Of a stretch of DNA of 64,000 nucleotides, positions 57,207 to 64,000 are shown in pieces. The notes beneath the pieces were generated by a model. It saw only the letters and a list, made by a program, of their open reading frames with translations. It searched no databases and was not told the origin of the DNA. This stretch comes from Trileptium ribeirensis (lineage: Eukaryota > Nematoda > Enoplea > Enoplida > Thoracostomopsidae). Every line of letters begins with the position of its first letter. Position 1 is the first letter of the stretch. A program made the translations under genes and the position numbers. The DNA lies in contig JASANE010001448.1 of the NCBI GenBank assembly GCA_030248225.1, positions 1 to 64,000 on the forward strand, read 5' to 3'.

Positions 57207-57470
57207 GTTATAGGCATCGATAGGGAGGTAGATTGGGGTTACCGCTCTCAGTATCGGACCACCCAAACCATATGTATCCCGTAAGGACTCAGCACCTCCC
57301 TGAAGACGGGGCGCGCTGCAAAGCATTTATGTCCGCTAAAAAGATACAATTTGCGTACCATCGAGTATAATTGGCAAAGCCAATGGCGGAGGGTGTACCT
57401 CCTTACCCCCTTGAGGAAGTTCCCACACTCCCGACGACCTCCCCTTTCCGCCGAAAGTGTACCTCAACCT
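57207..57470. mobile_element. Possible CATA-type element, copy H
   Basis: The left end TATAGGCATCGATAGGGAGG resembles copy A. The reverse complement of the right end reads GGTTGAGGTACACTTTCGGC, reminiscent of copy D. The AT core is reduced. The boundaries are uncertain. Confidence 0.3.
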
Positions 57471-58989
57471 TAAGCCGACAGACCTTCGAGACTTATTCTG
57501 TAGGTATTTTCTGCGAACAAGGATTTGAACAATTGCTTTTCTGTCCAAAATACGATTTTATCATTATTTTATTTTCTGACTTAGATGATTGATTTTACTG
57601 CAGCTTTAGCGACGTATAGATATGAATTTCGGCTGTAGGTCTCTATCACGAACATTTATCCCAAGGATTCCGTGAGACTATTAGGGACTTGAAATCATTT
57701 TTAGCACTTTGTTACACAAAATCAAGTTAACATTTGCTAGCATTGTTTATAATTTTATAAACAGCGGATCTGTTGATTCCAGTCCCGATCTTCAAAGGGT
57801 CTATCACTGTAACCATGCAGTATGCGCCATTGCTGAAATCGCTGTATGCAGGAGGAAATTATATATTCTCTCATGGTCAAATTTCAGCCTAAAATAGTAA
57901 AATAATTTTACTTTCGCCGTGGGTAGCCCATAAAACTTTCCGACTGAGCCCAACTCATGGAAGTAAAAGAATTTGACATATGTCTTTGATAGTGTACATT
58001 TATGAATCATTTTGTCGCTGTTAGAATGCGACGAATTACAAAGAATTGGTACAGCTGCAGTTACATTATTTTGTCATCGTCCAATTTCAGCTCAAAATAG
58101 TGGAATAATTTTACTTTCGTCGTATCGATCGCTACAGCGGCATCAATGATTATTCTCCACAAAAGATCGTAGGAGTAGTTTTTATCTATCGATGTATCCA
58201 TTCTGCTGCTAATCTAATTTTAATATCGAATGACCAGTTCCATCCACTATAAAACTTGTTTTGTAACTAAGTCTATAGAAGGATTCATATTACACCGTGT
58301 GCTAACATCACACGCTGCCTGGCCCAATAGTGTACTGATTGGATAACCTAACTTGGGACATATGAACCACTGGGACTGTCCATTCTTACAATTTTGGCCT
58401 GCTATATTGCCATCAAGCCTGAGTAGCATATTATAATAAAAATAATTTACCGTTTTTGGCGTAAGAAAACAGTATTCCATACGTCATTAGATTGAATTAT
58501 ACAATCTATATCTTTGACTGGGGTGTACCGTAGAATCCCAATGATGTCATTATTCTTATATGGCATTTTTAATTTTGCGTAACTATTGAAAAAATATAGT
58601 TTTTCTCCACTAGAGTCGCAAGCAGAATTTCGCGCAACCTTACATGTTTAATACACATAAGTGGTGCTAATTCGCGACACTAAACTTTGCTAAGAGACAA
58701 CCAACAGCAATCAATTATCTCGACTTTGGTAAGTCGTCTGCTGAAATAACACAAAATTATGCAAACGCAAAAACAGGACTTACACACGCAATATTTTTTA
58801 AATTAATTTCCTTACTTGAATTTTATTAAACAGCGAGGAAGTTAAAATTAGATTTAGATCGTAAAACGGGTTATGCGTCCGGAACTGTGTTAGCGTTCTA
58901 AAGGTTAAATAAATTTCATATGTTTAAACGCTGAACGGTCAAATTGACAACACGCCTACTCAAGACTATACCGACGATTAAATATTAAG
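57471..58989. other. Intergenic stretch with one diverged direct repeat
   Basis: A ~50-bp block (TCAAATTTCAGC-TAAAATAGT and AATAATTTTACTTTCG-CGT) at about 57875-57922 recurs at about 58079-58124, offset about 203 bp. Nothing else recognised. Confidence 0.5.
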
Positions 58990-61854
58990 TATGGGCACTG
59001 CTACCCGGGTATTGCTTCTGGTACCCGGATACACCAATCGGGTACGTGGGCGCCCGGCCACCCGGTTATTAGGTATTTTGATTGTTACCTAGAATTTATA
59101 TTTCGTCGTTTTACCGAGAAATTAATTATCTTGTTAACTTAACAAATATAGCTAACCCAAAAACAAAATTACTAAAGTAGAAGTATGCATCATATATACA
59201 TTATTTTTAACACACATGATTTCACATGAAGTCGAAGTTCTTATTTTAAACACCGCGGATTTTAATTTGGACGAAAGGCTTTTTTTTAATTAGGGCAATA
59301 ACGAATTTTTATTAATTGTATAAGCTAAAGCTATCGCTCACCCTGTATGTGCTCTGCAATGGTAGCAATAAATATTATAGTCCCGTGTGTTCGCAAATAT
59401 AATAATTAGCATTACCAAAATACAGAAATTAAAACAAGAAAGCAATAGCCAAGGTGGCAACTAAACTATAATTGTTCAAGTTCTAGAAACTTGGTACGAA
59501 TTTGAGCAATTAGGTAACAAGAAGGTGACAAACTTATACCGCATCGCTTCAAACACACAACTTTTATATTATTTCCAATCTAAAAATAACAACTGTTAAC
59601 TAAATTGGCCACTAGATATCTGGAAATTACATACAACGGTTTGTCTAATCATTGAATATAACCCGCACAAAGAGCTAGCACGAAAATTAAAAAAAAACTC
59701 TAAATGTAGGCTTAGAAATGTTGTAACAAAGTTTCATGTAAGGACAAAAATGTTACATATATAGAATCATTTATGTATTTATAGAAAGCCTAAATTGTAG
59801 CTATTGTTTATGCACAGCAAAAATTTTGGGTCAAAATTTATCTAGACAGTCGGCATTTTTAACCGAAAGCTGGAGTGTAACTTTAATTCAATTTTAGGAA
59901 AATTTTGGCTCAATCTGAGTCAAACTTGAAGAATTGCATTCTTGTTTAAATAGTTATGCTAAAAAGTTGATACCGGGTTTTCTCCAGCTCACAGAACATT
60001 AAGTAATTTCTGCGATGGGTAAAGTAGTATATAATATAAGCAATAAACGTAACGTAATCGCTTTGATACTAAAAAAATGTTTTTGCAGTAATTATCAAAG
60101 GTACCGTTTGGATTTAGAATCTATAGAGCCAACCCAACGGTAGATGTAATGCTCATTGTTAATATCTGAAATTATATCGCTATTTAAAAAATATTTTCTT
60201 ATATGTTTAGGGAATTTATTATCTCAAATAGGAAAATATTCCTTACTATTAAAAACTATTTCCTTCATATATAGGAAATATTTTTGTTCGCTAATATAGT
60301 TAAGAATTTATTCCTATTACTATCATAAGGAGAATCTTGTTGATAAATAGGAATAAATGTCGTAAAGTCAAAATTTCCTGAATAGTTAGAATTAGTACTG
60401 AATCAATAGTTCTAATTATTTTAAAACAGCAAATAGATTTACCATATAACGTGAAGGAATAATTTCCTATATATAATAGAATAGTTCTCCGAATAAAAAA
60501 TTTTTCTTGATATTATGGATAATATTCCTCAGCAATCGGTACTAAAATTTCAAAGGAAATATTTCCTTTAACAATACTCGGTACTAACATTAACAGTGCA
60601 CAGAGCGCTTCAACCGTCAAATTTTGAGAATTTAACGAGCTATTTGTTGCTGCCATAAACAGCAAAAATAAAGAGCGTGCGAGAATAACAATTGAAAATT
60701 AACTCAGACAAATTGGCTCAATTTTGTCAGCTATAAATCATGTCAACAACGAGCTAGGAAGTTAATGCTCGAGAAGGTTTAAATTCCAATCTAACTCTCA
60801 GATGTACAGTGAAATGCTATAGTTCCGCTCTCAGTATACTGATTCTGAAATTTGTTCAGAGCTGTGGTACTTATATAAGCCTAAGATATTCATAAACCTT
60901 TGTCATGGGTAGCTATGGTGCTGGCAACACGGGTTCTACCAAAAGCTGCTATATCTAACCAAATTACGTAGCGCTTTTCAAGCAAGATTGTTTCAGGGTA
61001 ACATTATGACAACTAATTGCTACACTATTGCTGCCATCGTCTTGGGACATGGCGCGCTAATGAATTTTCAGCGTCATGCAAGTGTTTTGTTATCAAACTT
61101 GGAAGTATTTACTTTTTATCTCTAAATTCATTATTGTGAATTAAATTTGCCGGAGTTGTCTCTGGTTCATTGGACGGATTCAGCAGCATAATACGTTGTT
61201 TTGGCAGCAGGCAAAGCTGAATATTGAATTTTCTTTTGGCCTAGCGTAGGCTTAGGTTTACCACTATGTATTTTCAAGTTAACCGCAATCACGTCAACTG
61301 AGATCCTAAATGCATTGAGGTAAATGCACTAGTGGATAAATTGAAAAATGTATTAAACGAACACAACGTGATTTGTCTGAAATATTTACAGCACTGTCAT
61401 TTCCCTATTTTTGTCAAAAGGCAAACATAGATATGGATTTCATATAAGCCAAAATATCTTTTAGCGTCTGGCAGAGAAAATAACACGACTATCTCATACC
61501 GAACCTGCGCATCTTTATCAAAAAAAAATAACCGCTGGTAGCCTGGGCCAAGGATTTGAACTTCTATGGTTCTTCCAACCATTTTCCATGGCCATCTTAT
61601 GCATGTCAGCATGCAGTACTGTACGGTCGGCCAGAGAAATCGATTTCCTGTAGCTCGACGTTTCACAACACATGCGATTTATTTACAGATTGAGGTACCT
61701 AATTTAAACGGCGCAGATGCGTAAGTTTGAGTAAGTACTACCACTGCTTACGAGAACCGCCAAAACTAGTGTCCGGTGCCTGGGCACCCGCTTATAGACC
61801 CGGTTAGCTGATCCAGTACACACCCGGATAGCCATTTACTACTCGGTGCCTATG
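58990..61854. mobile_element. Possible 2.9-kb DNA transposon bounded by ACCCGG-rich ends
   Basis: The left end TATGGGCACTG and the right end (reverse complement) CATAGGCACCG match at eight of eleven bases. Both are followed by clusters of ACCCGG/CCGGGT words (left about 59002-59080, right about 61785-61835), a subterminal pattern known from some hAT elements. No transposase frame or clear target duplication was found. The interior contains many AGGAAATA/TATTTCCT words (60200-60570) and otherwise nothing recognisable. Confidence 0.35.
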
Positions 61855-61934
61855 CCTACTAAACATGAATTATCTGTAGTATAGTCATTTTTCTCTACGG
61901 TTCTGCAGTTCAAGTTCTCGCGAAATATTGCATA

Positions 61935-62288
61935 TAAACTTATGATAGAAAATAAAGCAGCTAGGCAGACAAACATTGTACCGCCATGAATCTAACCGTT
62001 CCTCGCCCAGACCAAGATTTTTGGGTCGATGATATATAAATACGAACATCACATGACAGTCAGGAGGCACAACTGATGTTAGACGTAAATGAAATATATT
62101 TTTAAACTTATGATAGGAGATGAAGAGTAGCTAAGGCGAAGAAAATTGCTACGGTTATAGTTCCTTTTACGTTAATTAACTTATCGCCCAAACCAAGATT
62201 TTTTGAGTCGATGATCCATAAATACGAACATTACATGACAGTCAGGAGGCACAACTATGTTAGACGTAAATGAAAAATATTTTTATTT
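61935..62288. repeat. Diverged tandem duplication, ~170-185-bp unit
   Basis: Copy 1 (about 61935-62103) and copy 2 (about 62104-62288) both run from AAACTTATGATAG through TATCGCCCA or CTCGCCCAG, ACCAAGATTTTT-GGGTCGATGAT, ATAAATACGAACAT and ACATGACAGTCAGGAGGCAC to GTTAGACGTAAATGAAA. Roughly 85% identical in the second half and less in the first. Confidence 0.9.
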
Positions 62289-62354
62289 ATTGATACTCAA
62301 GCAACTTTGCTGAAGCTATATTCTAAACATTAACTGTTATAAAATCCAGTACTT

Positions 62355-62990
62355 GTCTGATTGAATTCGAGTGGAATGAGAGAGCGAAGCGAGCGAGTGG
62401 AACGAGAATTTTTAATTTTGGCTCTGGAGGGGGGTTGAGGAGGTCCTGTCTGTGTGTGTCTGTGTGTCTGTCGCACCTGGATCTCGATAACGGTTGAGCG
62501 GATTTTGATGCAAGATAGTTCATTCGAACCGCAATAGTCGATTTAGGAGTAGTGACGGAGTCCGATTTTTGAATTTTTTCCCGTGGGAAAAGTTATGGGG
62601 CAAAATGACGTCATTTTGGCCCATTTTTCGGGCAACCCCTCCAGTTTTTGCGACTTTTCTCAATAAGTAAGCGAGGTATCCACAAACTAATAGGCCTATT
62701 CCATGTAGCGTTACCAGGGCTTTCCAATGATATATAACAAGCTTTTCAACTACTTCCCAATCTGGAGTCTATAAGCTTATAGTTAGCGCCAAATTTCATA
62801 TTTGGTGAAAAGTTGTGGGAAATGCACCTAAATGTGTGTTTTTTGTTGCTTTTGGTGTCTTATATGGGGTTTTCTGTACCAACAAGCTTCAAAAATATTG
62901 TGTGGCAAATATTTTTCACACTTCTGCTTCATACTTAGCATGAAAAATGATATCTTTCTCAAGTGTCAGTTTGAATTCTTTAACGTTCTT
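62355..62990. repeat. Probable dispersed repeat with GTCTGTGT microsatellite
   Basis: It opens with GAGAGCGAAGCGAGCGAGTG and runs into a GTCTGTGT-type microsatellite at 62447-62472. TCTCGATAACGGTTGAGCGG and ATTTTGATGCA follow, a word order I associate with repeat ends in several invertebrate genomes. The CRE-like palindrome TGACGTCA lies at about 62606-62613. It is present once in this window, so the repeat status is inference. Confidence 0.4.
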
Positions 62991-64000
62991 TTCACAGTCA
63001 ATTTAGGGTTTTGTTGAATTATTAAATTGTTAGTTGATTGTTTTTGTACTCGTTGTTTGATGTTTTGTCTACTGCATACGTTGGCTATCAAAAGATTCGG
63101 GCGTAACTATGACTTATCACACACGGTTTATATAATGCTGCACCTGCGTACTGTGTGTAGGCATTGTTTGTGTGTGCTGTCTACAACAGACTTCAGGGGA
63201 TTGTTCTCACCACTCGAATTCTGGCTCGCAACCGAGCTTCACTAGTTATATATAGCAAAAAAATTACTCTTCTGGATCTTGAGTATAGTTGATAACAAAA
63301 TATTCGTTTCACTATAGATCTGCTGAATGATATGTGTAACCGGTGTTTTTTTTCCTTACAAAATGAAGGTGAGGGGAAAAACAAAGCCCAAAGTCTTTTT
63401 TTTTTGCCCTTTTCTTCCCCTTTAAAACAAAGAACGATGTGGTTGTTGTTGCAATCAAATCGATTCCAGATGGATTTTTATACCAGCAAGGCATCATAAA
63501 ACACAGCCTTGAAATTATCGAGTTAGTATTATTTTTCATCACATAAATATTGTGCTAACCCGCAGTTTAAAACAGACTGTTTTAGCAGACCTAGACGAAG
63601 CAGAATTTCCACACTATTTATGCTATGAGATTTGCCTGATTTGAGGGCTTTTCAAAACTGCAGTTCTTTAACTGCTCAAAAATCCTTTCGTACTGGTTTT
63701 ACAACTTCTTGAATCTTTTAATATAATCTAATTTTTATGCAAAACTGCCTAGTAAACATTGGTTTGTCATGTATATCTGAATGCAGCCAAAAGATGGAAC
63801 CTCAAATCAAACAGTTCCACAACTATGCGTGAACTAAGAAACATACAAAAAATGTCTGCACAGCTATAATTTTTATTCCAATGTGAATGTAGTTACATAA
63901 TGTTGATAAACTATTTTCCAATATAACATCTAATGCGATAATGACTGAATTGTTTTCAGTTTGTATAACAATGTGTGTCAGGGCATATAAAAAAAGCCAG
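62991..64000. other. Terminal intergenic stretch, nothing seen
   Basis: Poly-T/poly-purine patches near 63345-63425 generate short frames. No gene or repeat recognised. Confidence 0.45.

Noticed and set aside
61540..61660. Minus-strand tRNA-like word GTTCAAATCC
   Set aside because: Acceptor and anticodon stems do not pair; at best a relic.

Overview
This is a eukaryotic, invertebrate genomic window. It is AT-rich (roughly two thirds A+T by eye), gene-poor and packed with repeats. The only gene I can support is a spliced innexin of the UNC-7/UNC-9 type on the + strand. Innexins are animal gap-junction proteins, and the closest resemblance I recognise is to nematode UNC-7. A nematode with a large repetitive genome (for example an enoplean or mermithid type) is therefore the most likely source; that assignment is inference. 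There are no bacterial operons, ribosome-binding sites or CRISPR arrays.

Layout. 1-24147 holds no recognisable protein gene. It contains a degenerate ~107-bp tandem repeat (1-325), a homogenised 70-bp satellite of 18 units (1731-2990), two copies of a ~500-bp repeat with a tRNA-like core (6357-6876, 12195-12680), several short non-autonomous DNA transposons with target-site duplications (8816-9222, 9859-10177, 20936-21097, 21195-21501), a 38-bp-stem hairpin (13253-13332) and a 120-bp satellite of about 30 units with an internal 720-bp duplication (13746-17380).

24148-35930 is the innexin: five exons at 24148-24728, 30399-30661, 31690-31802, 32693-33075 and 35539-35930, all joining in frame. 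Its first and last coding exons are not identified. Intron 1 (5.7 kb) carries a decayed antisense LINE reverse transcriptase (26985-28935) and a ~715-bp inverted-repeat element (29451-30166). Introns 3 and 4 carry members of a short family with CATA-type inverted ends.

35931-64000 again holds mostly repeats: duplicated blocks at 37677-37935, 38973-39200, 49560-49871, 53053-53515 and 61935-62288, more CATA-type elements (42425-42769, 56387-56752), tRNA-like segments and a pair of ACCCGG-rich ends that may bound a 2.9-kb transposon (58990-61854). The long stretches between these have short random reading frames only.

How it fits together: one neuronal-type gap-junction gene with long, transposon-filled introns sits in a landscape shaped by satellite expansion and by hAT-, MULE- and Harbinger-like miniature elements. 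All calls come from reading the sequence. Family names for transposons rest on target-site-duplication length and terminal motifs, not on a database search.
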